Shown: positions 53,921-64,000 of the stretch, piece after piece | How positions within the stretch are numbered: the first letter of the stretch is position 1 | How the letters are laid out: the number at the start of each line of letters is the position of its first letter | NCBI RefSeq assembly: GCF_042186555.1 | Contig: NC_133328.1 | Span: 614,901,744 to 614,965,743, forward strand | Length of the DNA: 64,000 nucleotides | Reading direction: 5' to 3' | Origin: Aquarana catesbeiana | Taxonomy: Eukaryota; Chordata; Amphibia; Anura; Ranidae | Position numbers and translations under genes: made by a program | The notes under the pieces: generated by a model | Database searches by the model: none | What the model saw: only the letters and a program-made list of their open reading frames with translations | What the model was told of the DNA's origin: nothing

Positions 53921-54056
53921 AGATTGTAAGCTCTAACGAGCAGGGCCCTCTGATTCCTCCTGTATGGATTTGTATTGTAAGTGTACTGTCTGCCCTAATG
54001 TTGTAAAGCGCTGCGCAAACTGTTGGCACTATATAAATCCTGTATAATAATAATAA
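53921..54056 (+). repeat. SINE/L2-type 3' tail
   Basis: gattgtaagctctaacgagc, gggccctctgattcctcctg, gtaaagcgctgcgcaaactg and ttggcactatataaatcctg, ending (TAA)n. Reverse copies are at 6867-6923 and 60590-60726. Confidence 0.85.
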
Positions 54057-54756
54057 TGGAATAATTAATAATGTGTGAGATATAGGACACCTCAAATCTG
54101 CTTGGCATGAAGGTACTGCATTGTCCTCGATTTGCAGAGAGCTGCCGAACCAGAGCCATTGTGCCCTTGAAAATTTGACTCGTCTACTGAAATCTTGTAC
54201 CCAACGTGCCTCTTTTTCAATTCTCTTTGAATTTTCCTACATTAGTCACCCCTCCTCCCTGCCAATGCCATCAGTCTGATCTACCCAAACATGTTCATTT
54301 CTAGGCTGAGTACTCTGTGCAAAGTAACAGCTCTGATAGGCTGAGTGCTGCCTCTTCCCCCTCCAGGCTGCTGTACAGAAGATGATAGGAGGTTTAGGGT
54401 TCATTGTACCATTCTGCCCACTCATTATCCCACTAACTTCATATGAACAAAGGCTTTTAAAAGGCGAATGATTGTGTTTTGCTGCCATCATGCATTTCTT
54501 AAAGCACGCCTGTCAAGTTAAAAAACAAACATACAAAACAAAAAAACCTGATCAAAGTGTCAGAAGCCTGTGTACCCCACAGTGGTTACAGGACTCAGCA
54601 GGGACATAGGTGATGAAAAATAGAACCGCGGAGGACACAAGTATCCAATACTGGAGTATTGAGTTCCAAAGTGGTTTTTGGAGGTTGCAGCTCTGCAATA
54701 GAAAGAAGGTGGAAGACATAGTAAACGACCACCGCGAGCTTACTACACAGCAGCTT
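54057..54756. other. No gene; unassigned sequence
   Basis: No internal repeat match or protein-like frame recognised. Confidence 0.4.
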
Positions 54757-55155
54757 TAAGGGCCAATTCACACTATAGGCAGTGACCGGAGTCTTACTGC
54801 ACTGTAAAAACGCTAGTCACTGCTAAGGACACATAGAGAAAAAAAAATAGTTTTCTGAGTGTCCTATTCGAACTGCAACGCAGCCCAGAGCTGGGATAGA
54901 ATATAGACATGTTGAATTTTATTGCAGCCCATCCTCGCTGTTGTACCGTGACTCGAGTGTCATTTTGGTACACTTCAAATAAAGCTCAGTGTAAAAAAAA
55001 AAAAAAAAAAAAAAAAGGAGGGGGGGAGAGCTATGTGATGCGCTGAATCGCACACCACACTGCCCCTCTACCGAAATCAGGATGGATTGATGCCGGACAG
55101 GTAAACCGCTGTGGTTTACTAACTGGCAGCTGTCCGTTCAGCGATTGGGCCTTTA
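54757..55155. mobile_element. TTCACAC-type MITE T13
   Basis: The left AAGGGCCAATTCACACTATA and degraded right cagcgattgggcctt, with TA at both flanks. Includes an A run (54991-55016). Confidence 0.55.
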
Positions 55156-56719
55156 GTTTAGATCCAAAGAACTTTCAATGTGTTTTTAAACATAGTAGTA
55201 GACATGGGGAGGGGTTCACTGCGAGCGGCACGGAGGGCTCTCCAACACTCTCAAAAAGTGTGGATTTTACTGTACGACTGGCACTATGATCTCTCCGCGG
55301 CAGTCACTTCATTGCGGCAGGCAGAATTTCTGTAAGCACTTCTGATACAGATTTCCTGGCTGCATTTGGTTTGCCGAGTTTGAGGAGTTCATGAAAGGAT
55401 TCTTGGCAGAACTTGTCAATCACAGTCCCTTATCTCAAGGTCTAAAAAAATCCAATAACTCAATTAGCTTCCTAATAACAAAAATGTTTCCCACTATAAA
55501 TATTAGTTTAAGATTGTGCTGGTAAACAGCTGAGGGCTGACTGCACAGAGCTTTTCCTGCTTATCACCATCTCTCATTCCACTGTAACTACAGAATGTAA
55601 ACACATTCCATACATTCAGGAGCTGCCCTGCTCGGTGTCAAGCTACAACCTTGAATACTTTTGGATCTGTTCCTTGCAAGACAATGCAACAAGTTCACCG
55701 ATACCGGCCTACCCAGCTGCAGATACTAACCTTTCTTCTACTTCCCCCGCCACCAGGTCAAGTCTTGGAGCTTACCCTGGGCTGAGGACTACTTCCTAGC
55801 TTGGTGCCTGAACAGCCAACTGTCAAGTACCAGACCCGTCCAATGGAAGAAAGGAGAATATCTATGTCACATTCTTTCCTTAACCCGGGTACTCTTCTTT
55901 GCTGTTGGGGACCAAATATAGCAGAGGTGGACTGAGGAGAAGCTGAACATATGCTGCTGTGGGCAAAGCACAAGTTCCCTTTAAAAACTCATTCCCTAAG
56001 AGCTGAGAGTAAACCTTTTTTGAGATACACATGGATGACTTCTCATTCTACAAATGATTGTTGCCTGGCTGTTCTGCGGAGCTGCATCAATCGAAGGGGA
56101 ACCGAGAGACTTGAGGGATGTCCAGGGGTCCAAGCTAGAACATTCATGCTCCTGTAGCAAACAAGGGGAGAGGGGCCAAGTGGTCAATGATGTGTACCTA
56201 CCTGTTATTTAACAAGGGAGGATGTAGGTAATTGGTGTTTGTTGGGATGAGCCATACCAGCAAAGACAATGTAAAACTGGGCAGCTTCTCTGTGCCTATT
56301 GCAATCCTTACACACTTGTTCTGGGTCAGTGCTAGAAAGTAATAAACACAAGGACGACAGCGTCACAGCCGGGCACCTAAAAATGTCTGCATGAGGTCAG
56401 CAGTAGGAGCCTCCCTGTATTTCTCTCATAAACACTTTACTTGACATATGCAAAGGAGAAAGAGTAATTTAGCTTCTGCTCACAATATCAGTTTTCTTTC
56501 ATATTTATTCAGCAAAACAATAACGGCATACATAAAAAAAAAAAAAAGTTGTGGAGCCAGTGGAAAGTGTCTTCAATAGCCACATGTACCTGTCAAGAGA
56601 GCCATTTTATTCTTATATCTAATCACTCGGCGTAATGAAAGGGGATCATACTGGGACCCAGGGACAGAACAAAATGGCTGCTGGCTAGCTATTACTGACC
56701 TAACTAGACAAGAGATTCC
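55156..56719. other. Longest repeat-poor island, no gene found
   Basis: 1.5 kb with no match to other repeats in the window and no convincing exon. Complex sequence at 55330-55660. A single A run at 56534-56547. Candidate for conservation testing. Confidence 0.4.
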
Positions 56720-57474
56720 TTAAACTGGTTTTAAAGCCTTAAGGTTTACCTTAATGTATCGGAAGCATTTAAGTGGAGCTCCATCCAAAAGGGGAAGTTC
56801 CGCTTGTTTGCACCCTCCCCCTCTCCACTGCCACATTTGGCACTTTTTTTTTGGGGGGGGGTACTTTTTTTTTTTTGACAGCTACCCCCAGTGATCCGAG
56901 CCAGAATTCTGCCCCCCACATCACAGGTCCCCAGAAGACACGGCTTGTGCAGTCGGAAGCTGGTTGCGAAACCGCAAGGCCTCACTGACAATTTCCCTTA
57001 GTCAAGATGCCGATGCCTGCACCCGAAGCCGATTGAAGAAGCTGGATCCCTGAACAGGTAATGGTCCGTATATTAAAAGTCAGCAGCTACAGTATTTGTA
57101 GCTGCAGGATCTCCCAAGCCCCCTCCCCCCTTATTCTTACCTGTGCCCGATCCGATCCAGCAATGTGCATGAGAGCATCTGCTCTCGCTGCTGTCTCCCT
57201 CCTCATTAGTTCCCGCTGCTGTCAATCAAATGCTGTGAGGAGGGAGCAGGACAGAGCATACCGTTCTGTGTCAAGAGAGGCAGAGCGGCTTGGGAGCCCT
57301 CATTAAAAACGGCTTCCCACGGGGGGGGGGGGGCACTTGCCAAAGAGGAGGAGCTTGGAGCACCGGCGAAGGGACCCCAGAAGAGGAGGACCAAGGCTGC
57401 TCTGTGCAAAAAATATAACAGGTTTATTATTTAACTGAAAAAAAACAAAAACGGAAGGTTTAATGTCACTTTAA
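56720..57474 (-). mobile_element. Family B TTAA element, copy B7 (reverse), with A4 nested
   Basis: The left ttaaactggttttaaagcc and accttaatgtatcggaagca (hairpin left arm). After A4 the B body continues with attcttacctgtgcccgatc, gctgctgtcaatcaaatgct, gctctgtgcaaaa and ggtttaatgtcactttaa. Ends at the TTAA shared with N3. Confidence 0.75.
56769..57106. mobile_element. Family A TTAA element, copy A4 (right-truncated)
   Basis: Starts TTAAGTGGAGCTCCATCC at the hairpin TTAA of B7. Carries ttccgcttgtttgcaccc, ccacatttggcac and half of the family hairpin (57072-57105). It passes directly into B7 sequence without its own right terminus. Confidence 0.75.
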
Positions 57475-57700
57475 AGTGGTGTTAAACCCAAAAACAAAAA
57501 AATTACTATATTGCAGCTTACCAATCCTTAATATTTAGTGGCTGCATTAGTTTTCTTTTGTTTTTTAGTCTTTTTTCCCCCTATATTTTAAGCTGATGAA
57601 CTGGCCAGTACTTCCTGTCTTAGGGTGCCTCCACGGTATAAAGGAACCAAGGAGCCAGCCACCTTGCATCATTGTTGATCTTGAAAGAAGGAGGTGTTAG
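57471..57700. mobile_element. Family N TTAA element, copy N3
   Basis: Starts TTAAAGTGGTGTTAAACCC, then attgcagcttaccaatcctt and ggctgcatta as in N2. The right part is not recognisable. Shares its TTAA with B7. Confidence 0.65.
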
Positions 57701-58337
57701 ATGCCCCAACAGTTTTATATGAACTTTTTAAGCAGTTACAGCAACAGTTTTTGTTCTCCTTTTGCGAAAAAAGGTTTTGCATTACTAAATAAAAATTTGA
57801 ATATTGTAAGCACCCCTGTCAGTGTAGAATGTTTTGTCTCAGCCCACTTTTTGTGGACAGCTTTGTCTAAAAGGGCCCATTCACACGGGGCGCAGACACA
57901 AGTCCCGTCCCCCCCCACCCCCCCATGCAAGGCCATCTTTTACCAGCACAGGTTTGCCCAGCTGTTGCGTACATCCCTGCACCGGCTTTCCATTAATTTC
58001 TATTGGGACATGCGGCTGCACGGGCAGAGGCCACTGTGTCCTAACATAGCGGGTGTGAGTCTCTGAATGCATACAGGGTTCGATCCATCTATAGCCAGCT
58101 TCAGAATGCAGAGGGGAAAGTAAGATAAATACTTCACACATATGCACCCACTCATTTGTCTCAAGGGCAGTAAATCTGAGTCAGCACGTGACACAGGCAC
58201 ACCCAACAGTCATGTTCATTACACACCGGGGGGGGGGCTGGGGGGTGGCGGAATTTGGGTTTAGTTTTAAAAAAAAATAGAAGAAAAAAAAAAAAAAGGA
58301 ATCTTTATGGGGAGGAACAGAACAGATGTAAACAAGG
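57701..58337. repeat. Partial TTCACAC MITE (T14) and unassigned sequence
   Basis: 57865-58066 begins taaaagggcccattcacacg and contains gccactgtgtcc/ggcatt tokens but no clear right end. The rest includes a G run (58227-58235) and A runs. No gene. Confidence 0.45.
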
Positions 58338-58786
58338 TGTAAAGGAAATTTGTAAGTTCTGTACACACCCCGAAAGCTTGGCCATGAAAAATTATATGTT
58401 AGTGTGAATTAAAAAAGGATCACGTACAGTATTCAATTTTCTAAGTTCTATATATAATTGTATTCTATTTGATATGTATTGCACACTGCCCTCACTGTGC
58501 ACACGGCACTAATAATGTTATAATTACATGTTTGTATTCTTTTGTGGCCTGATTAGAATTAGCCTGCCTATGTTACGCCCCTTTTTACCATAAAAGTACA
58601 ATTGTATTATTAATGTGATACCTAAGTAATTGTGTATAAAAACCTTCAATTGCATCATAATAAAGCAGAACAGTTATTTGGAAAGATGCGGAGTGTATCT
58701 TTTGTGCCTGTTCCCTACTGCTGTATTTTGGAACCACTAATCAATATGGAGGATAGGAGTTGCCCATCTATAAAATGTACAGGTCA
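58338..58786 (+). mobile_element. Solo-LTR-like repeat, copy 2
   Basis: Same TGTAAAGGAAATTTG start and acaggtCA end as copy 1. TATA-like tgtgtataaaaacc at about 58631 and AATAAA at 58659-58664. It has about 75 bp near the left that copy 1 lacks, between two aagttct direct repeats, suggesting a deletion in copy 1. No target duplication or internal retroviral sequence. Confidence 0.6.
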
Positions 58787-59341
58787 AAAGAAAAAAGGGA
58801 TTTTCTTTTAAAAAAATTAAAATTATTTTGATTCATGAAGAAGGGAATTTAAGGTATTTACACATGTATTTATTGAAAACTATGTTCTTTATAAAATGAT
58901 TGTGAGAATTCTCCTTTAAGGTAGAGGATGATGCAAATGCTCAAAACATTACCATCAGTTTGGCTTGCGTAAAAAACTGCCTATTTGTTCATAAGCTGTA
59001 ACACATTTCTATAAAAATAATCAGAAACCACTTGAATGTATGAGGGATTTACAGCTTTAGTCAGGTGGTTTGTACTGTATACATAATCAGAGGTGATATG
59101 TTTCTGAATGTTTATATAGCGTGTTCCATGGAAGATTCAAACAAAACAGTTATAAATAGGACTTCTTCAGCATATGGAGTTTTTGCTTTCTTTACAATTA
59201 CTAGACTGAAATAAATCATACTCTAAAGCTTCTCTTTTTTTGTCACAATGAAGAATTCTTATTTTAGAAAAGTGAAACGTATGGGAACAATTACATCTGT
59301 ATCTGTAAATCTGTAAAAGTTAAACCACAGGCAAACAGCTA
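58787..59341. other. No gene; unassigned AT-rich sequence
   Basis: No repeat match or coding signal recognised. Confidence 0.4.
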
Positions 59342-59470
59342 AATATATACACCAATCAGCCAAACTTTTATAACCACCCACCTAATATTGAGGTACCACC
59401 AAAACAGTCTTGACCTGTTGAGGAATGGACTCCACTAGACCTCTGAAGGTATGCTGTGCTATCTGACAAC
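59342..59470 (-). pseudogene. Tc1-like transposase extreme C-terminus (relic)
   Basis: The minus strand reads TFRGLVESIPQQVKTVL, resembling the LVES-PRRV-AVL C-terminal motif of Tc1-like transposases. It is followed by a degenerate terminal region (accaatcagccaaac). Only about 40 residues remain. Confidence 0.5.
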
Positions 59471-59492
59471 AAGCCATCAGAAGTCCCATTGT

Positions 59493-59894
59493 TAAAAATA
59501 ATAAACATGTTATACTTGCCCCTTTCACAGGGGGCAGATCTAAATCGGGTCCACCTGAAAAACTGTGAGGCGGACCCGATCGGACCATCCATTGCCCTAT
59601 GGGCAGTTTTGATGCATTTGACGAGCGTTAGAACTGCTCCACAAATGATTATTCCATTACAGTAAATTAACTAATCTTAACGCCCCGCAACTGCCTGCCA
59701 GAGCATTTGCAGGGTGTTACCATAGACTTGGATGGGAGGAGTTGAAAGGCTTCAAACGCCTCCCGACTCGACATGAGGCTTTAATTTTGAAGCGACGTGA
59801 CGCTAGCACTATGTGCTGTCTATTGTACCATGGGCATTTGAGGGGCCTTTTTAACGCCTCTCAAATGCCCGCTCTTAGTATGAACTCAGCCTTA
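59493..59894. mobile_element. Family B edge plus TTTCAC-type MITE T12
   Basis: ttaaaaataataaacatgtt and atacttgcc are the left edge of B. Sequence then switches to cccctttcacagggggc, a MITE ending agtatgaactcagcct before TA (59893-59894). MITE body of CGTTAG/GCGTTA-like tokens. Left boundary about 59516. Confidence 0.5.
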
Positions 59895-60292
59895 GAGAGA
59901 TATCCTCTGTTGGTCTAAAGTTTAGCATTTAACCTATGGCTGATAATAGAACTTTACTGAAATGTGTGTGTTCTTGTGTAGATGATAATTCACTACTGGT
60001 ATTGGCAGAGAGTTTGCTGCAGTGCTGTCTCACTGCCAGAAAAACAGAACAAGTGACTATAGAGCAGACGAGTCATATCTTACAACGTGACCAAACATGA
60101 TTTTAGTGTAGTACTCACTAGAACGACTCTGTGGCTCTCCTGGGTCCCATATTACAGGGAGTACTGACAGAGGTCATAGAAAGCAACCAGTGACAGCGGT
60201 GGGGAACCCAAAAGTCTGACACTCCTGGAAATGGTCTGTTAGGACTTGTAGAAACTTGTAGCATTGCTCTTGGCTTTAGAATCAGAAACAGC
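59895..60292. other. No gene; unassigned sequence
   Basis: Nothing recognised. Confidence 0.4.
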
Positions 60293-60492
60293 AAAGAGTT
60301 CCATCCAAAAAGTGGAACTTCCGCTTGTTTGCTTCCTCCCCCCTCCAGTGCCACATTTGGCACCTTTCGGGGGGGCGACCTGTTTTTGAACTTCCAAAGA
60401 CGACGCTGTTCCTCGGAAGTTCGCCCCCCCCCCCCTCCTCCACCACTGGGCCAATTAGAAAGCTCAGCGCGCATGCGCAGTAGGGAACCGTC
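60293..60492. mobile_element. Family A fragment (A5)
   Basis: gagttccatccaaaaagtgg, aacttccgcttgtttgcttc, cagtgccacatttggcacc and cgcgcatgcgcagtagggaa match A3/A4. The internal hairpin and right end are missing. Confidence 0.75.
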
Positions 60493-60589
60493 TGTTTAGT
60501 TTAGCCACTCAGCAAATAAGCCTCAAGTCCACTTAATAACTTGCCAACTGCCTAACTGTAAATGTACGTCATTACTTTGACGTTTAATA

Positions 60590-60726
60590 ATATTATTATA
60601 CAGGATTTATATAGCGCCAACAGTTTGCGCAGCGCTTTACAACATGAGGGCAGACAGTACACTTACAATACAAATCAATACAGGAGGGATCAGAGGGCCC
60701 TGCTCGTTAGAGCTTACAATCTAAAT
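60590..60726 (-). repeat. SINE/L2-type 3' tail, reverse, inside S5
   Basis: Full 137-bp reverse match to 53921-54056, from attattatacaggatttata to agagcttacaatctaa. Confidence 0.9.
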
Positions 60727-61681
60727 ACCGGGGTTGTTGCAGCAGCTAGCTGCCATAAAGCCAGTATCTTTTTTTCAGTCAGGAGGCCGGCTTTCAGATA
60801 AAAGTGTTCTCGACAGCGGATTCACTGCAAGAGATGCCCCCTCCCGCCCCTTTCTCGGTGGTTTCCGAGCTTACCGGAGCAGTCAGTAAGCACGGAACTG
60901 ATCTGGTGTGGCCAATGGCTAAGCAGGAAGCCCGATGAGGGCAAGATCACCCCCACTCGGCTCTATGCCCTTGGAGGACCAGAGCGACCTCCGACGTCAA
61001 TTCCTTGGGCAGATAGAAAGATTTTTTTTTTTTGTTTTTTTTTAAGTCAAAAATGTTTTGCCTTAAAAGGTAAATGAGAAAGCTGGGGTCTTTTTGATTC
61101 CAGATCTCTCAATAAAGAGGACCTGTCATGTTTATATCTATTACAAGGAATAAAAAAAAGTGATAAAATATATATATATATTTTTTTTTTTAAAAGGGAC
61201 AGTCTAAAAAAATAAAATAAAACAACATACCAACATTGAAAGCGTCCTATCCCTCCGAGAAGTGAACGCATACGCAAGTCGCTCCCTCATATGTAAATGG
61301 TGTTCAAACCACACACGTAAGTTATCCCCACGATCGTGGATGTAAAAAATTCCATCACCAGACCACCTCTGTAACTCTAAACAGGTAACCTTTAAAATTT
61401 GTAAAGTGTCGCCTATGGAGATTTTTATGCATCGTAGTTTGTCACCATTCCACGATCGTGCACAATTTTAAAGTATCACGTTAGGTATCTATTTACTCGG
61501 CGTAACATCATCTTTCACATTATACAAAAAATTGGGCTAACATTTGTGTTTTTTTTAATCCGTTAAGTGTATTTTTTCCAAAAAACATTGCGTTTGAAAG
61601 ACCGCTGTGCAAATGCCATGTGACATAAAATATTGCAACAACCGTCATTTTATTCTCTAGGGTCTCTACTAAAAATTACTT

Positions 61682-61786
<105 letters not shown>

Positions 61787-61880
61787 TTGGGGGTTCTAAG
61801 TAATTATCTAGCAAAAAATACAGATTTTTTTACTTGTAAAGAACAAATGTTAGGAAAATCCCTGGTCTTGAAGTGGTTAA

Positions 61881-62891
61881 AATCAAGTTTTCATGTTTGA
61901 GTAGCGAGTTCCTTTCATTTATCATCATGTCACGCAAAACTATCCTGAGCTACATTACAGAGATGCCACCGCCAACAGCTATGCCCACACGGCAGAGATG
62001 GGGAAACAGTACTTTGCAGTGTGTGATGCTGCAGAGGAACAACAGCGGATCTCTATAATGAGCTGCCTTCAACTCTTGGATTTTCAGAAGCTTCTATAAA
62101 TACTGCATCCGGCTGCTTATTCATAAAATAATGAAATATTATTAAACAAAAACGACGGAATACTGAAAGAACAGAAGGTCTCTCTGAAGGGAAACGTTTC
62201 CCAGTTTATCAATGTGCCGCATTCCCGAAACTCTCTGCCTGCTGTCTGCAGATTATTTTGTGATCTGCCTTCTTAATGAGACTATTTGCAGGGTGCGGGA
62301 ATAAAAGAATACCTACTCAGATTATAAAAGGAGCCGCAAACACTTTTTGTAAGAAAAAGTATATTGAATGCAAAGATCTAGTAAGGGAGGCTCATCAATG
62401 GTAAGCTTTACAGGAAAACTTTACCTTTAGAACAGGACATTTTGATTAAAAATGTATATGAAATAGAAAAAAAAAAGGAATTCATAGACAGAATACTAAG
62501 GTTATAGGCATTATGCACAGAAAATGATCAGAATACATTATTTCTAACTAGTGATCCCTAAAGACAGTCACGTCTTAGGCAGAGGGGGATGCATAACACC
62601 TCGAGTCATTCAGCTATCTAAGTGATACTACTAAACACACACTGTGTAATTTACATTTTCTCTTCTATTTCTGTATATGGATAATGGCACTGTAATTATT
62701 TTAATAAAAAAAAAAAACCTTCCAAGTACAGTACATTTTTCCTAATGGATATACAGCTGTCACATGACCCAGATCTCTCCCAGCCTGTCTGTAGGGAAAC
62801 ATAAGCAGGAGGAGCTTCTAGTCCTCTGCTGCTGGTCACATGTTCAAAAAAAAAAAAATAGCCTTTGGAATACAAGAATAAAAATAAATCA
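61881..62891. other. Repeat-poor island, no gene found
   Basis: No internal repeat match. 62150-62350 is complex sequence (ccgaaactctctgcctgctg) suited to a conservation check. No exon recognised. Confidence 0.4.
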
Positions 62892-63577
62892 TTAAAGTGG
62901 ATGTAGCAGGGTGCATTTGATTTAAATTAAGTTGATTTAAAGTGGATGTAAACCCAATGTCATCCTTTCTAAACTCCTGCCATAGGGGTTATCTATAAGG
63001 ATATACATGCCTCCTGCATGTATCTTTACCTGTCAAATGTCTCCCCTCTGTCTGTTATGAGACCCGAAAAACTGCAGATTCTGTGGGCGGGTCTGTTGTC
63101 TGGAGCTCGGTGGGTGGAGTCGTGATGTCAGTAGACTCCCCGCCCACCTCTACACTCCCCTTGTCAATATGCATTTTCTCCTGTGTATTTTTTACACTGA
63201 ACTTCTGCTATGATCTCTAACATCCAGTGAAAAGATAGGAAAGTGACCACATGACTTCAGCATGACAAATCATACGGAGGTGTGGAACAGCCAAACCTTG
63301 CAGAGCTGCTGAAGAAAGGAGCGGGGGAGGGAATTAAAAAATAATGCATGTCTTAGGCTAGTGCACGAGATATGTAAATCACCTGTCACTCACAGCAAGG
63401 GGGAGGATTTAAAAAAGTTTCTCTGTCAAGTTTTATTTCACTGAACAATAAAAGAGGATTGCTCAGAGCTGGATTAACTCTTTGTGGCAAGACTGGGCTC
63501 AAATGATAGGAAATCTATCATTCTCACTCTACATTATGACATAAAAAAAAAAAAAATTTGGGTTTACATCCACTTTA
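62892..63577. mobile_element. Family F TTAA element, copy F2 (mosaic)
   Basis: Outer ends TTAAAGTGGATGTA and gggtttacatccactttaa are proper inverted TTAA ends. After 14 bp of the left end comes a foreign piece gcagggtgcatttgatttaa plus attaagttga, identical to the sequence that flanks F1 at 18691-18721. The full F left end then starts again at 62937. The body is about 96-97% identical to F1 by eye, with a few small indels. Confidence 0.85.
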
Positions 63578-63590
63578 ATATCAAAAAACT

Positions 63591-63940
63591 TTTGGGCCAG
63601 TTCACACCATAGAAATGCAGTCCGGATGCGTTCCAGATGCTTTTCTGCAATGCGCGTTTTCGACACGTTCCAGTGCGTTTCTGATGCAGTCCAGTGCTTC
63701 ACCCCCCCTTCCTTTTTTTAACCTTAAATAAGGACATGTGTGTTCCAGTGCATTTTTGGTGAGTTTAGATGAGTTTTTGATGCATTTTACAGCGGTCCAA
63801 TGCAGGAAAAATGCAGCATGTTCTACTTTTTTTTTTTTTCTGGAAATGGAACGCACTGGAACTGCAAGCACTAATGTGAACTATGCCACTGAAAACCATA
63901 TAACCTACTTTCCAATGCATGTGGTGTGAACTGGCCCTTA
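63591..63940. mobile_element. TTCACAC-type MITE T8
   Basis: The left tttgggccagttcacaccat and right tggtgtgaactggccctta are inverted. Shares agatgcttttctgcaatg and gcgtttt...gatgcagt with T7. Confidence 0.8.
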
Positions 63941-64000
63941 AATTGTCATACAAATATAAATTTGAAATCAAATCTCTATTTTTGGCAATAACATGCTGTG
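63941..64000. other. Window edge, nothing recognised
   Basis: Sixty bases of AT-rich sequence up to the end of the window. Confidence 0.5.

Overview
This window looks like non-genic nuclear DNA from a vertebrate, most likely an anuran amphibian (ranid-frog-like). The evidence is the density of short non-autonomous DNA transposons, Tc1-like transposase remnants, a tRNA-headed SINE with a (TAA)n tail, solo-LTR-like repeats and long microsatellites. I found no intact cellular protein-coding gene, no operon, no rRNA and no free-standing tRNA gene. The only recognisable protein homology is four decayed Tc1-like transposases (1-400 minus, 15187-16725 plus, 20671-21121 minus, 59342-59470 minus). Species and element names are inference; family letters (A, B, D, E and so on) are my own labels.

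Three kinds of DNA element account for most of the window. (1) TTAA-flanked elements whose ends read TTAA-AG...CT-TTAA. At least a dozen internally unrelated families (A, B, D, E, F, M, N, O, P, Q, W, X, Y) share this end. A related group S begins TTAACCACTTC. (2) TA-flanked MITEs, most with a TTCACAC core in their terminal inverted repeats (T and H), plus the U, I and R families. (3) hAT-type elements with CAG...CTG ends and 8-bp target duplications (perfect at 4718-6321, 22562-22720 and 37170-37592).

Layout. 1-4.4 kb: Tc1 fragment, B1, M1, X containing I1, then a repeat-poor island. 4.4-6.7 kb: a SINE split by an element that contains a hAT element full of minisatellite. 7.5-14.8 kb: T, M, B, hAT, S, U and N elements. 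15-17 kb: a complete but dead Tc1 element split by A1. 18-25.7 kb: a dense nest including D1, F1, E1/E2, H1, S2, N2 and S3, with an inverted duplication and a locally copied insertion. 27.3-30.4 kb: Q2, R (26-bp minisatellite), a hAT MITE and P2. 32 and 58 kb: solo-LTR-like copies. 35-40 kb: a SINE with a MITE, a T7-T16-W chain, a hAT with a 32-bp minisatellite, and a four-level nest in B8. 41-43 kb: S4 with a 245-nt homopurine tract. 44.2-45.2 kb: a 26-bp minisatellite. 45.5-52.7 kb: chained B, A, Y, Q, T and hAT elements, a 44-bp minisatellite and an L1-like insertion. 53-54 kb: a SINE inside a SINE. 56.7-64 kb: more B, A, N, T, S and F copies.

The interest is architectural rather than metabolic. 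TTAA elements share terminal TTAAs in head-to-tail chains. The hairpin of family B has been invaded repeatedly. One microsatellite position in family S carries different repeats in different copies. Minisatellites sit inside transposons. Some sequence moved by copying rather than transposition. I do not see a convincing new multi-gene system.
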